A stretch of DNA of 27,543 nt, from assembly GCA_905214465.1 (NCBI GenBank), contig CAJMMD010000029.1, forward strand, positions 1 to 27,543. Direction: 5' to 3'. Below the pieces are notes generated by a model. That model was not told where the DNA came from, did not search any database, and worked only from the letters and a program-made list of their open reading frames with translations. A program made the position numbers and the translations under genes. Shown here in pieces: positions 7,749 to 16,035 of this stretch. This stretch comes from an uncultured bacterium (lineage in GTDB: Bacteria; Actinomycetota; Coriobacteriia; Coriobacteriales; Coriobacteriaceae). Position 1 is the first letter of the stretch. Every line of letters begins with the position of its first letter.

Positions 7749-8573
7749 CTAGTCGAGCACGACAAGCTCGGCGGGATCGTAATCCACGCCCATAAACGTA
7801 AGGCCGCAGGCAGGAGCCGTGGGGCCCGCAGCGGTACGGTCGCAAGCATCGATAACCTCGCGCATCCACTCGGGTTCACGGCGATGCATGCCAATCTCGA
7901 CAAGCGTGCCCACGATCGTACGGACCATCGAATGCAGAAACGCATTGCCCTCGATGGTAAACGTCAGGATGTCCTCGCCAAACGCAACCTCATGGCCAAA
8001 TTCGGCACGCATCACGCAGCGATGCGTGGGCTTGCCAACGGCCGAGGCAACCTTGCAAAAGCTTTTAAAGTCCTGCTCGCCCAGCAGCGCGGGGCAGGCA
8101 GAAGACATAGCCTCAACATCCAAGGGATAGCGATGCCACCACACGGCACCGCGGGACAGCACGGGGCGCGCATCGCGATCGGCAATACGGTATGTATACG
8201 TACGGGAATGCGCGTCAAAGCGTGCAGAAAAGCCTTTACGGGCCCTGTAGACCTCGTTTATGGCGATATCTTTGGGCAGCAGGGCATCCATGGCCCGCAG
8301 CCACCTACGGCGCGTCAGAGCGAGCTCAGCGTCCGTAACGGGCACGCTGATGTACTGAGCCACGGCATGCACGCCGGCATCGGTACGCCCCGCGCACGTC
8401 AGATCGATCGGGCGGCGAAGCAGCGTCTCGATGGCTCGACGTAGCTCACCAGCAACCGTCGTCTGTCCCGGCTGCTCGGCAAATCCGCTATACGACGAGC
8501 CATCATAGGCCACACGAAATACGAGTGTGGCGTCAAGCTCGGAAATCGAATTGAAATCAGACGGCGCAGTCAT
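7749..8573 (-). CDS. truA: tRNA pseudouridine(38-40) synthase TruA
   Basis: Converts uridines 38-40 in the tRNA anticodon stem-loop to pseudouridine. The 274-residue product has the diagnostic CAGRTDAGVHA block with catalytic Asp65, the YDGSSYSGF start, and the FLHSMVRTIVG region near the C-terminus. A TTG five codons upstream opens the frame, but the ATG used here has GGGAG five bases before it. It follows rplQ, the classic actinobacterial and Firmicute order, yet a strong terminator separates them with only 35 bases left before the ATG. Expression therefore needs read-through or a promoter inside rplQ. Confidence 0.95.
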   Translation of the reverse strand: MTAPSDFNSISELDATLVFRVAYDGSSYSGFAEQPGQTTVAGELRRAIETLLRRPIDLTCAGRTDAGVHAVAQYISVPVTDAELALTRRRWLRAMDALLPKDIAINEVYRARKGFSARFDAHSRTYTYRIADRDARPVLSRGAVWWHRYPLDVEAMSSACPALLGEQDFKSFCKVASAVGKPTHRCVMRAEFGHEVAFGEDILTFTIEGNAFLHSMVRTIVGTLVEIGMHRREPEWMREVIDACDRTAAGPTAPACGLTFMGVDYDPAELVVLD

Positions 8574-8608
8574 GGGCGCTCCCAACAAACAAGCAACGGT
8601 ATCGCGAC

Positions 8609-8639
8609 AAAAAAAGAGGGGTACGCGAACGTACCCCTC
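8609..8639 (-). terminator. Intrinsic terminator after rplQ
   Basis: On the minus strand a perfect 10-bp stem (8630-8639 with 8616-8625), a TTCG tetraloop and seven T residues. It marks the end of the ribosomal block. The UUCG-type loop makes it especially stable. Confidence 0.95.
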
Positions 8640-8665
8640 GAATATAGCCTATGCAGACGGAAAGT

Positions 8666-9133
8666 CTACTCAGCGGTCTCCTCAGCAGGAGCCTCCTCGA
8701 TGGCCTCGACCTTCTTGGGAGCAGCGGCCTTCTTGGGGGCCGGAGCAGCCTTCTTGGCCTTAGGCGTGCAAGGCTCGGTGACGAGCTCCATGATAACGAT
8801 GGGAGCGTTGTCGCCCTTGCGGTTGCCGAGCTTCATGATGCGGGTGTAACCGCCGTTGCGGTCCTGCCACATGCCCTGGGCAGCCTTGTCGAAGATCTCG
8901 GCAACGAGCTGCTTATCGCCGAGCTTGGCGATAGCCAGACGACGAGAGTGCAGGTCGCCCTTCTTGGCCCAAGTGATGATCGGGTCGACGACCGAACGCA
9001 GCGCCTTAGCGCGGGTCTCGGTGGTCTTGATGCGGTCGTTCTCGAAGAGGGCCTTAGCAAGGCTCTTCTTCATGGCCTTGGTGTGGCTCGCATCGGTGCC
9101 GAGCTTCAGGCCCTTCTTAACGTTGTGACGCAT
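8666..9133 (-). CDS. rplQ: Large ribosomal subunit protein bL17
   Basis: Structural protein of the 50S subunit. The N-terminal 115 or so residues match bL17 (MRHNVKKGLKLGTDASHTKAM; later GGYTRIMKLGNRKGDNAPI). A 30-residue tail rich in Ala, Lys, Pro and Glu makes it longer (155 residues) than the E. coli protein, a common actinobacterial elaboration. ATG start with GAGGAG ten bases upstream. Last gene of the alpha operon, 30 bases after rpoA and just before the terminator. Confidence 0.97.
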   Translation of the reverse strand: MRHNVKKGLKLGTDASHTKAMKKSLAKALFENDRIKTTETRAKALRSVVDPIITWAKKGDLHSRRLAIAKLGDKQLVAEIFDKAAQGMWQDRNGGYTRIMKLGNRKGDNAPIVIMELVTEPCTPKAKKAAPAPKKAAAPKKVEAIEEAPAEETAE

Positions 9134-9163
9134 GGTCTAGTTTCTCCTCAAATATGCGAAGCA

Positions 9164-10105
9164 TTAAGCCTTCAGGCTCAGGCCCATGGACTCAAGCTTG
9201 TCCTTCACTTCCTCGATCGACTTAACACCGAAGTTACGGATGTTGAGCAGATCGTTCTCCGAGAACTCAACGAGCTGACGGACCGAGTGAATGCTGGCGC
9301 GCTTAAGGCAGTTGTAGGAACGGACAGAAAGGTCCAGATCCTCGATCTGCTTGTCCAGCTCGGCGTTGTCGTTGGTGACCTCGGGAGCGAAGATCGAAGC
9401 CTCCTCCTCGACCTCGGGGGTCTCGGCAAGGTTCATAAAGGCAGCCATATGCTGGTTGATGATATTGGCAGCCTGGACCACGGCGTCGCGCGGAGCGATG
9501 GAGCCGTTGGTCTCGATCTCGAGGACAAGGCGGTCGTAGTCGGTGTGCTGACCGACACGGCAAGCCTCAACGAGCTTGGCGCAACGGGACACCGGCGAGT
9601 ACAGCGAGTCGACGTGGATCACACCGATGGGATCGTTGTCGCGCTTGTTAGCCTCGCCAGAGACATAGCCGCGGCCATAGCCGATGCGCATGCTCATGGT
9701 GAGATGGCCGCCCTCGGTGAGCGTAGCGATGTGCTGCTCGGGGTTGACCAGCTCAAACTCGGACGGAATAAAGAAGTCCGCACCGGTGACCTCGCAGGGG
9801 CCGTCAACCGAGATGGTGGCGGTCGCCTCGTCGGTCGTGCCGAGAGCCCTGAAGACAAGACCCTTGACATTCAGGACGATGTCGGTGACATCCTCGACCA
9901 TGTTAGGGATGGTCATGAACTCGTGCTGTGCACCATCGATCTGAATAGCCTCGACGGCGGCACCCTCGAGCGAGGACAAAAGTACGCGACGAAGGGAGTT
10001 ACCCAGCGTATCGCCGTAGCCACGCTCGAGCGGCTCGACGGAGACACGAGCAGACGTCTCGTTGATCTCTTCGACCTGAACCTGAGGCCTAATGAATTCT
10101 GACAT
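9164..10105 (-). CDS. rpoA: DNA-directed RNA polymerase subunit alpha
   Basis: Assembly platform of RNA polymerase, 313 residues. The N-terminal dimerisation domain holds the family block ERGYGDTLGNSLRRVLLSS; a flexible linker with Glu runs follows. The C-terminal domain (about 245-313), which contacts UP elements and activators, contains SVRSYNCLKRA and NIRNFGVKSIEEVKDKL. ATG start with GGAGGTAAT seven bases away. Placed between rpsD and rplQ as in nearly all bacteria. Confidence 0.98.
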   Translation of the reverse strand: MSEFIRPQVQVEEINETSARVSVEPLERGYGDTLGNSLRRVLLSSLEGAAVEAIQIDGAQHEFMTIPNMVEDVTDIVLNVKGLVFRALGTTDEATATISVDGPCEVTGADFFIPSEFELVNPEQHIATLTEGGHLTMSMRIGYGRGYVSGEANKRDNDPIGVIHVDSLYSPVSRCAKLVEACRVGQHTDYDRLVLEIETNGSIAPRDAVVQAANIINQHMAAFMNLAETPEVEEEASIFAPEVTNDNAELDKQIEDLDLSVRSYNCLKRASIHSVRQLVEFSENDLLNIRNFGVKSIEEVKDKLESMGLSLKA

Positions 10106-10137
10106 GTATTACCTCCAGCCTCAGCAGCCCGGATGGA

Positions 10138-10734
10138 CTACTTAGAGTAGAGCTCGACGATGAGCTGCTCGTTGATATCACCGCTGATCTGCTCACGCGT
10201 CGGCAGAGCGAGCACGTTACCAGACAGCTTCTCGATATCGACCTCGAGCCAGCCAGGGACCTCAAAGCGCTCGGAGGAAATCAGAGCCTCCTTGATGGGG
10301 AGGAGGTCACGGAACTTCTCGCCGACAGCGACGACGTCGCCGGCCTTGACGCGGTAGGACGGGATGTCCACGCGCTTGCCGTTCACGGTGAAGTGACCGT
10401 GACGGACGGACTGACGAGCCTCTTTGCGGGTGCGGGCGAAGCCAAGACGGAAGACGACGTTGTCGAGGCGAGACTCAAGGATGATCATGAGGTTCTCACC
10501 GGTGACGCCGTTCATCTTGCGGGCCTTGTTGAAGTAGCCGTGGAACTGCTTCTCCAGAACGCCATAGATGAACTTGACCTTCTGCTTCTCGCGCAGCTGC
10601 ATGCCGTACTCAGATTCCTTGCGACGGCGCTTGGGCTGACGGATAGATTCCTTCTTGCTGCTGTAACCGAGCTCAGCGGGATCGATCCCGAGCTGACGGC
10701 AGCGCTTAAGAACAGGAGTCCTGTCGATTGCCAT
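10138..10734 (-). CDS. rpsD: Small ribosomal subunit protein uS4
   Basis: Primary 16S rRNA-binding protein that starts 30S assembly; 198 residues. An S4 RNA-binding domain (about 90-150) includes ESRLDNVVFRLGFARTRKEARQ. The N-terminus lacks the four-Cys zinc knuckle of C+ forms and carries only one Cys, so this is the zinc-free type. In E. coli S4 represses the alpha operon by binding rpsM mRNA; no comparable pseudoknot could be recognised here by eye. It sits between rpsK and rpoA. Confidence 0.97.
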   Translation of the reverse strand: MAIDRTPVLKRCRQLGIDPAELGYSSKKESIRQPKRRRKESEYGMQLREKQKVKFIYGVLEKQFHGYFNKARKMNGVTGENLMIILESRLDNVVFRLGFARTRKEARQSVRHGHFTVNGKRVDIPSYRVKAGDVVAVGEKFRDLLPIKEALISSERFEVPGWLEVDIEKLSGNVLALPTREQISGDINEQLIVELYSK

Positions 10735-10753
10735 ATTGATACGATCCTTTCAG

Positions 10754-11158
10754 TTACACGCGGCGACGCTTCTTGGGGCGGCAGCCGTTGTGCGGAATGG
10801 GGGTCTTGTCCTGGATGCTCGAGACCTCGAGGCCAGCAGCCTGGAGGGAGCGAATGGCGGTCTCACGACCGGAGCCGGGGCCCTTGACGAAGACGGAAAC
10901 CTTCTTCATACCGTGCTCCATGGCCTGCTTGGCAGCAGCCTCGGCAGCCATCTGGGCAGCGAACGGCGTGGACTTACGGGAGCCCTTGAAGCCCACCTGG
11001 CCAGCCGACTTCCAGGAAATGACGTTGCCCTGGGGATCGGTGATCGAAACGATCGTGTTGTTGAACGTAGAACGAATGTGAGCCTGGCCCACGGAAATGT
11101 TCTTACGGTCCGCGCGCTTCAGACGGGCAGCGCGAACGTTCTTCTTAGCAGTAGCCAT
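10754..11158 (-). CDS. rpsK: Small ribosomal subunit protein uS11
   Basis: Platform protein of the 30S subunit near the E site and the anti-Shine-Dalgarno helix. The 134 residues include the core AHIRSTFNNTIVSITDPQGN and the C-terminal CRPKKRRRV that contacts rRNA. The N-terminus has a basic extension. ATG start with AAGGAG upstream; 14 bases after rpsM. Confidence 0.97.
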   Translation of the reverse strand: MATAKKNVRAARLKRADRKNISVGQAHIRSTFNNTIVSITDPQGNVISWKSAGQVGFKGSRKSTPFAAQMAAEAAAKQAMEHGMKKVSVFVKGPGSGRETAIRSLQAAGLEVSSIQDKTPIPHNGCRPKKRRRV

Positions 11159-11172
11159 CTATCTAGCGCTCC

Positions 11173-11547
11173 TTATTTCTTCTTCTTAGCACCGATCTGA
11201 CGCTTCGGGCCCTTACGGGTACGAGCGTTAGTGTGGGTGCGCTGGCCGCGGACCGGGAGGCCCTTGCGGTGACGAAGGCCGCGGTTGCAGCCGATGTCCA
11301 TAAGGCGCTTGACGTTCTGGTTGCGCTCACGGCGGAGGTCGCCCTCAACCATGATCTGGTTCTTATCGATATAATCACGGATGGCGTTAACCTCATCCTC
11401 GGTGAGGTCCTTAACGCGCGTATCCACGTTAACGTTGCACTCGACGCAGATCTTCGTCGCAGTGGTGCGGCCGATGCCGTAAATGTAGGTCAGACCGATC
11501 TCAACGCGCTTCTCACGCGGGAGGTCGACACCATTAATACGGGCCAA
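11173..11547 (-). CDS. rpsM: Small ribosomal subunit protein uS13, TTG start
   Basis: Head protein of the 30S subunit that contacts the P-site tRNA and 50S. The 124 residues begin ARINGVDLPREKRVEIGLTYIYGIG and end in a Lys-rich tail (RQIGAKKKK). The helix-two-turn-helix fold motif GLRHRKGLPVRGQRT is intact. Conservation of the first residues fixes the start at a TTG codon with AGGAG seven bases upstream; there is no ATG alternative. It is 14 bases after rpmJ. Confidence 0.96.
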   Translation of the reverse strand: MARINGVDLPREKRVEIGLTYIYGIGRTTATKICVECNVNVDTRVKDLTEDEVNAIRDYIDKNQIMVEGDLRRERNQNVKRLMDIGCNRGLRHRKGLPVRGQRTHTNARTRKGPKRQIGAKKKK

Positions 11548-11561
11548 CGTAGTCTCCTCTC

Positions 11562-11675
11562 TTAACCCTGACGCTGCTTATGACGGGGGTTCTCGCAAAT
11601 GACGAGGACCTTGCCATGGCGCCTAATGATTTTGCACTTATCGCACATCTTCTTGACCGAAGGACGTACCTTCAT
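11562..11675 (-). CDS. rpmJ: Large ribosomal subunit protein bL36
   Basis: A 37-residue zinc-ribbon protein of the 50S subunit. The translated product begins MKVRPSVKKMCDKCK and ends NPRHKQRQG. Zinc ligands Cys11, Cys14, Cys27 and His32 are all present, so this is the zinc-binding C+ form. ATG start with a GAAAGGAAGA site. It lies between infA and rpsM, the standard order. A 150-base gap separates it from infA. Confidence 0.95.
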   Translation of the reverse strand: MKVRPSVKKMCDKCKIIRRHGKVLVICENPRHKQRQG

Positions 11676-11724
11676 CGTTCTTCCTTTCGGTAGCGCTCAA
11701 ACTACTTCCCTACTATCTACTCGC

Positions 11725-11754
11725 CCAGCCGCAGGCGTTTAAAACTATGGCTGG
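11725..11754 (-). other. Weak hairpin in the rpmJ leader
   Basis: CCAGCC and GGCTGG form a six-base stem around an 18-base loop in the 150-base spacer between infA and rpmJ. The spacer has no other gene. The stem is short and its role is unknown. Confidence 0.25.
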
Positions 11755-11825
11755 TCTTCACACACAATCCGACCGTAGGTTGAGCTAAGCCTGCAGCCGG
11801 AAATGGAGTGCGTGTATGCGTGCCG

Positions 11826-12044
11826 CTATTTGTAGCGATAGGTGATGCGGCCGCGGGTCAGATCGTACGGGGAAAGCTCCACGACAACCCTGTCACCGGG
11901 GAGAATACGGATGTAATTCATTCGGATCTTGCCAGAAATGTTGCACAGAACCGAATGACCGTTCTCGAGCTCAACCTTAAACATGGCATTGGGCAACGGT
12001 TCCTTTACCGTACCCTCGAGCTCAATTGCGTCTTCCTTCTTCAC
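11826..12044 (-). CDS. infA: Translation initiation factor IF-1
   Basis: Binds the 30S A site during initiation. With the GTG start chosen here the product is 72 residues, starting M(GTG)KKEDAIELEGTVKE and ending RITYRYK, an OB-fold matching IF-1 across its length. A TTG two codons upstream would give 74 residues. The GTG has an AGATGA site six bases before it and aligns with the family start, so I prefer it. A candidate promoter lies upstream, and the map gene ends 104 bases before this start. Confidence 0.95.
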   Translation of the reverse strand: MKKEDAIELEGTVKEPLPNAMFKVELENGHSVLCNISGKIRMNYIRILPGDRVVVELSPYDLTRGRITYRYK

Positions 12045-12083
12045 AAGCAATCATCTTTCTCTAGAAAACGACAGCGATTGAGT

Positions 12084-12112
12084 ATTCTACAATACGCATG
12101 CACGTATCGTAA
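12084..12112 (-). promoter_or_regulatory. Candidate promoter for infA and the alpha operon
   Basis: On the minus strand TAGAAT (12084-12089) resembles a -10 box (five of six) and TTACGA (12107-12112) a weak -35 at 17-base spacing. The region is clearly more A+T-rich than its surroundings. The start would fall about 35 bases before infA. Confidence 0.4.
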
Positions 12113-12148
12113 TATCTTCGTAATGGCTCCACAACTAAGCGGAACTTG

Positions 12149-12937
12149 TTACATTTCTCCGCCTTGGAGCGAACACCAAGCACCTTGGGCATCCGTGGTG
12201 AGAATCACCGGACCGTCATTGGTAATGGCGACGGTGTTCTCGTAGTGCGCGGCGGGCAGGTGGTCGTTGGTCGTGACAATCCAACCGTCGGAGCCCGTGC
12301 TCACATGGTTGGAACCCATCGTAACCATCGGCTCGATGGCAATGACCATGCCGGCCTGGAGGCGAACGCCTCTCCCCTTCTTTCCATAGTTAGGAACGTT
12401 GGGGTCCTCGTGCATCACACGGCCAATGCCATGGCCCACATAGTCGCGAAGCACGCCGTAACCGTGAGACTCGGCGAGAGACTGAACGGCATAACCGACG
12501 TCCCCGATATGGTTACCGGGAATAGCCTGCTCGATGGCAGCCTTAAGGCAATCGCGCGTGACCTCGCACAGGGCCTTGGCCTCGGGCGTAGGGGTGCCGA
12601 CGAAAAACGTCCAAGCGTTATCGCCAACCCAACCGTCGACAACGGCTCCCGTATCGATGGAGATGATATCGCCATCGCGCAGGATCATGTCGGGGTTGGG
12701 AATACCGTGGACCACGGCATCGTTAATCGATGCGCAAATGGTACCGGGGAACCCGCCGTAACCCTTAAAGGCCGGGGTGCCGCCATGCATACGGATAATC
12801 TGCTCCGCGAGCTGATCGAGCTCAAAGGTCGAAACACCAGGGCGCACCATGGCTCCAACGTGGCGGAGCGCCATCTTAGATAGCGCTCCTGCCTTCTTCA
12901 TCTGCTCGATTTGCGTTGCAGACTTAATCTTGATCAT
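12149..12937 (-). CDS. map: Type I methionine aminopeptidase
   Basis: Removes the N-terminal Met from nascent proteins; cytosolic two-metal enzyme of 262 residues. The five metal ligands are in their usual contexts: Asp in IISIDTG, Asp in WVGDNAW, His in VGHGIG, Glu in IAIEPM and Glu in HYENT. There is no N-terminal zinc-finger extension. The ATG overlaps the adk stop codon as ATGA, indicating translational coupling. Order secY-adk-map-infA is the common Gram-positive order. Confidence 0.97.
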   Translation of the reverse strand: MIKIKSATQIEQMKKAGALSKMALRHVGAMVRPGVSTFELDQLAEQIIRMHGGTPAFKGYGGFPGTICASINDAVVHGIPNPDMILRDGDIISIDTGAVVDGWVGDNAWTFFVGTPTPEAKALCEVTRDCLKAAIEQAIPGNHIGDVGYAVQSLAESHGYGVLRDYVGHGIGRVMHEDPNVPNYGKKGRGVRLQAGMVIAIEPMVTMGSNHVSTGSDGWIVTTNDHLPAAHYENTVAITNDGPVILTTDAQGAWCSLQGGEM

Positions 12938-13560
12938 AGACCGAGAGCCTCTTTGACATCCCCGTACACGGTCTCGCGAGCCTGGTCACCGTTGACCGAC
13001 TTGAGCAGACCCTGGCCACGATAGTAGTCGACGAGCGGGCTCGTGGACTTCTCGTAGACGTCGAGACGGTTCTTGATGGTCTCGGGCTTGTCGTCGTCGC
13101 GCTGATACATCTCGCCGGCGCACTTGGGGCAGGTAGCATCGGCAGCGGTGCCGGTGTAACCGCAAGCGCGGCAGGTGCGACGCGAAGACAGACGATCGAT
13201 GATGACCTCGGGGGCCACGTCGACCAGAAGGGCGCAGTCGATCTCGCGACCCATGGCGGAGAGCTCGGAATCGAGCGTCACAGCCTGGGCGGTGTTGCGC
13301 GGGAAGCCGTCGAGGATGAAGCCCTGCTGGGCGTCATCGGCAGCAAGGCGCTCCTTGACAAGGTCGATCACGAGCTGGTCGGGAACGAGCTCGCCAGCGT
13401 CCATGTACTTCTTAGCCTGAATACCAAGCTCGGTGCCACCCTTGACGGCAGCACGCAGCAGGTCGCCCGTGGAAATGTGAGCGACGCCAAACTCGGCGAC
13501 GAGCTCCTGCGCGACGGTGCCCTTACCGGCACCCGGAGCTCCGAGCAATACGAGGTTCAT
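12934..13560 (-). CDS. adk: Adenylate kinase with short zinc LID
   Basis: Interconverts AMP, ADP and ATP. The 208-residue product has the P-loop GAPGAGKGT at 7-15, the AMP-binding FILDGFPRN region at 81-89 and a LID with four cysteines: 130, 133, 144 and 147. Gram-positive adenylate kinases commonly bind zinc here, but the spacing between the two Cys pairs is ten residues rather than the usual 16 or so, so the LID loop is shortened. An upstream TTG lies too close to the AGGAGG site; the ATG is seven bases after it. It overlaps map by four bases and follows secY by 18 bases. Confidence 0.95.
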   Translation of the reverse strand: MNLVLLGAPGAGKGTVAQELVAEFGVAHISTGDLLRAAVKGGTELGIQAKKYMDAGELVPDQLVIDLVKERLAADDAQQGFILDGFPRNTAQAVTLDSELSAMGREIDCALLVDVAPEVIIDRLSSRRTCRACGYTGTAADATCPKCAGEMYQRDDDKPETIKNRLDVYEKSTSPLVDYYRGQGLLKSVNGDQARETVYGDVKEALGL

Positions 13561-13578
13561 GAGCAATCCTCCTCTAGC

Positions 13579-14865
13579 CTATTTAAAGAATCCATCGTAA
13601 TCATACATCTTGATCTGGCCTTCGAGCTTATCGACCGTGTCGAGCACGACGCCGACCATGATGAGGATGGACGTGCCGCCAAATGCCTGGATCAGATGGT
13701 TACCCGTGAAGGAGAAGATGATCGAAGGCACGATGGCGATGAGCGCCAAAAAGACAGCGCTGGGAAGCGTGATCTTGTTGAGCGCGTTCTTGATGTAGGC
13801 CGCGGTAGCCCTACCCGGACGGACGCCCGGAATAAAGCCACCCTGCTTCTTAAGGTTGTCGGCCGTGTCATCGGGGTTGAACACCATGGAGGTGTAGAAG
13901 TACGCGAAGAACACGATGAGGACAACGTTAAGCACCCAGTTGAGCCAACCGGTCGAAAGCGCAGAGGCAACTGCCTGAATCCAGCCGATGCCGGGGAAGA
14001 ACACGGCAATCTGAGCCGGGAAGTACAGCAGCGCCGAGGCAAAGATGATCGGCACGACGCCCGCGGTGTTGACCTTGATGGGCAGGTAGGTGGTCTGGCC
14101 ACCCATCATGCGACGGCCCACGACGCGCTTGGCATAGGAGACCGGGATGCGGCGCTGGCCGCGCTCAAGGAAAACAATCAGCGGGATAACCAGCAGGATG
14201 ATGGCGCAGATGATCACCATGGTGATGATGCCACCGGCATTACCCTCGGTGCTGGAGAAGATAGCCTGCGGAAGGCCGGCCATGATGTTCGCAAAGATGA
14301 TCAGCGACATGCCATTGCCAATACCGCGCTGGGTGATGAGCTCACCAATCCACATGATCAGCATAGCGCCTGCGGTGAGCGTACCGACGATCATGAGGTC
14401 GAAGATGATCTCGGGAGCGCCGGCGCCATTGAAGCTGATGCCGAAGCTCTTAAAGAGGAAGAGGTAACCCACGGAGTTGAGGATTGCCAGAGCCAGGGTG
14501 AGGTAACGCGAATACTGCGTAATCTTGGTCTGACCGACCTCGCCCTCGCGGGCAAGCTCATGCAGGGAAGGCACGACGGCCTGGAGCATCTGGAGGATGA
14601 TCGAGCTGGTGATGTAAGGCATGATGCCCAGCGAAAACACCGACACATAGCTCAACGCGCCGCCAGAGAAAAGATTCAGGAGGGCCATAGCACCTGCGGC
14701 GACCGAATTGTTATCGGTCGAGAAAAGGCCCAGCATCCCCTGGAAGGGAATGCCGGGCACAGGAACGTGCGCACCAATGCGGTACACGACGAGCATAGCT
14801 ATGGTAAAAAGAATCTTTTCGCGCAATTCTTTGATGCGGAAAGCATTCTTAAGACCATTTAGCAC
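13579..14865 (-). CDS. secY: Protein translocase subunit SecY, GTG start
   Basis: Channel subunit of the SecYEG translocon in the cytoplasmic membrane; 428 residues with ten predicted hydrophobic segments. Family landmarks include the plug-proximal GAHVPVPGIP region, LGIMPYITSSIILQML in the second helix and the cytosolic loop ERGQRRIPVSYAKR. The start is GTG, and the coding region overlaps the rplO stop by seven bases, so translation is probably coupled. It is the last spc gene proper before adk and map. Confidence 0.97.
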   Translation of the reverse strand: MLNGLKNAFRIKELREKILFTIAMLVVYRIGAHVPVPGIPFQGMLGLFSTDNNSVAAGAMALLNLFSGGALSYVSVFSLGIMPYITSSIILQMLQAVVPSLHELAREGEVGQTKITQYSRYLTLALAILNSVGYLFLFKSFGISFNGAGAPEIIFDLMIVGTLTAGAMLIMWIGELITQRGIGNGMSLIIFANIMAGLPQAIFSSTEGNAGGIITMVIICAIILLVIPLIVFLERGQRRIPVSYAKRVVGRRMMGGQTTYLPIKVNTAGVVPIIFASALLYFPAQIAVFFPGIGWIQAVASALSTGWLNWVLNVVLIVFFAYFYTSMVFNPDDTADNLKKQGGFIPGVRPGRATAAYIKNALNKITLPSAVFLALIAIVPSIIFSFTGNHLIQAFGGTSILIMVGVVLDTVDKLEGQIKMYDYDGFFK

Positions 14866-15308
14866 GGCAGCTCGACCTTTCCGCCAGCGGCCTCGATCTT
14901 GGCCTGCGCAGAAGCGCTGACCTTGTCGACCTTGACCGTGAACTTCTTGGTGAGCTCACCATTGCCGAGCACCTTGACGGGCTCGAACTCGCTCTTGGTG
15001 ATGCGAGCGGCCTTAAGAGCGGCACCGTCGATTACAGCGCCGTCCTCGAACTTACGCTCGAGACGCTCAACGTTAACAGCGGTGTACTCGATACGACGGG
15101 GGTTGCGGAAGCCCGGAAGCTTGGGCAGGCGCATAGCCAGCGGAGTCTGGCCACCCTCGAAGCCGGCACCCTTGGTGCCACCAGAGCGGGAACCCTGGCC
15201 CTTCTGGCCGCGGCCAGAAGTGGTGCCGTGACCCGAAGAATTGCCACGGCCGACGCGCTTGCGGTTCTTGGTGGAACCGGGCGCGGGAGTAAGATCGTGA
15301 AGCTGCAT
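14859..15308 (-). CDS. rplO: Large ribosomal subunit protein uL15
   Basis: Late-assembling 50S protein, 149 residues. The Gly/Arg/Lys-rich N-terminal arm (KRVGRGNSSGHGTTSGRGQK) and the GGQTPLAMRLPKLPGF block are diagnostic. ATG with GAGGAG eight bases upstream, and only three bases after the rpmD stop. It overlaps secY. Confidence 0.97.
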   Translation of the reverse strand: MQLHDLTPAPGSTKNRKRVGRGNSSGHGTTSGRGQKGQGSRSGGTKGAGFEGGQTPLAMRLPKLPGFRNPRRIEYTAVNVERLERKFEDGAVIDGAALKAARITKSEFEPVKVLGNGELTKKFTVKVDKVSASAQAKIEAAGGKVELPC

Positions 15309-15311
15309 TTG

Positions 15312-15494
15312 CTACTCCTCTACAATCTCGACAAGGTGCTTGACCTTGAAGATCATGCCGCGGACGGACTCGTTGTCAGCAATCTCGCGAACCTCGCGGA
15401 TCCTGTGGAGACCGAGGGCACGGACAGTACGGACCTGGTCCTGCTTGCAACCGTTGGTGCTGCGGACCTGCTTGATCTTGATGGTGTCAGCCAT
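15312..15494 (-). CDS. rpmD: Large ribosomal subunit protein uL30
   Basis: Small 50S protein of 60 residues with the expected IKQVRSTNG start, LGLHRIREV core and MIFKVKHLVEI C-terminus. It starts two bases after the rpsE stop, so the ribosome binding site lies inside rpsE, and it precedes rplO. Confidence 0.95.
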   Translation of the reverse strand: MADTIKIKQVRSTNGCKQDQVRTVRALGLHRIREVREIADNESVRGMIFKVKHLVEIVEE

Positions 15495-15496
15495 GC

Positions 15497-16021
15497 TTAG
15501 TTCTCCTTACCGACGAACATCTCGGAGACCGTCAGGCCACGGCGAGCCGCGACGTCCTCAGGGCTGGAGAGCTCCTTGAGGCCCTCGACGGCAGCCTTGA
15601 TGATGTTGAGGCCGTTGTCGGTACCGAGGGACTTGGACAGGACGTTCTTGATGCCAGCAAGCTCGAAGAGGGGACGCACAGCGCCGCCGGCGATAACGCC
15701 GGTACCCTCGACAGCGGGCTTGATGATGATGCGGCCGGCACCAAAGTGGCCGAGAACCTCGTGCGGGATGGTGCCCTGCTCGGTCACCGGCACGTGGAAC
15801 ATGTTCTTCTTGGCATCGAGAGACGCCTTGGAGATGGCCAGGGGCACCTCAGCGGACTTGCCCATGCCAACGCCGACGTTGCCCTTGCCGTCGCCAACGA
15901 CGACGAGAGCGACGAGGCTCATGCGACGACCACCCTTGACGGTCTTCGACACGCGGTTGATGTAAACGACGCGCTCCTCGAACTCGGAGGCCTCGCGCTG
16001 CTGCTTCTGATTACGAGCCAT
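15497..16021 (-). CDS. rpsE: Small ribosomal subunit protein uS5
   Basis: 30S protein at the mRNA entry site that influences accuracy; 174 residues. The double-stranded-RNA-binding-like N-terminal domain holds NRVSKTVKGGRRMS, and GDGKGNVGVGMGKS follows. The C-terminal domain contains GTGVIAGGAVRPLFELAGI. ATG with AGGAGG ten bases upstream; 14 bases after rplR. Confidence 0.97.
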   Translation of the reverse strand: MARNQKQQREASEFEERVVYINRVSKTVKGGRRMSLVALVVVGDGKGNVGVGMGKSAEVPLAISKASLDAKKNMFHVPVTEQGTIPHEVLGHFGAGRIIIKPAVEGTGVIAGGAVRPLFELAGIKNVLSKSLGTDNGLNIIKAAVEGLKELSSPEDVAARRGLTVSEMFVGKEN

Positions 16022-16035
16022 GTGCTACATACCTC

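Noticed and set aside
8651..10102. 483-codon open frame opposite rplQ and rpoA
   Set aside because: Antisense shadow of two conserved genes; no family motif and no ribosome binding site.
13477..14862. 461-codon open frame opposite secY
   Set aside because: Composition is dominated by Asp, His and Gly from reading secY codons backwards; secY is certain.
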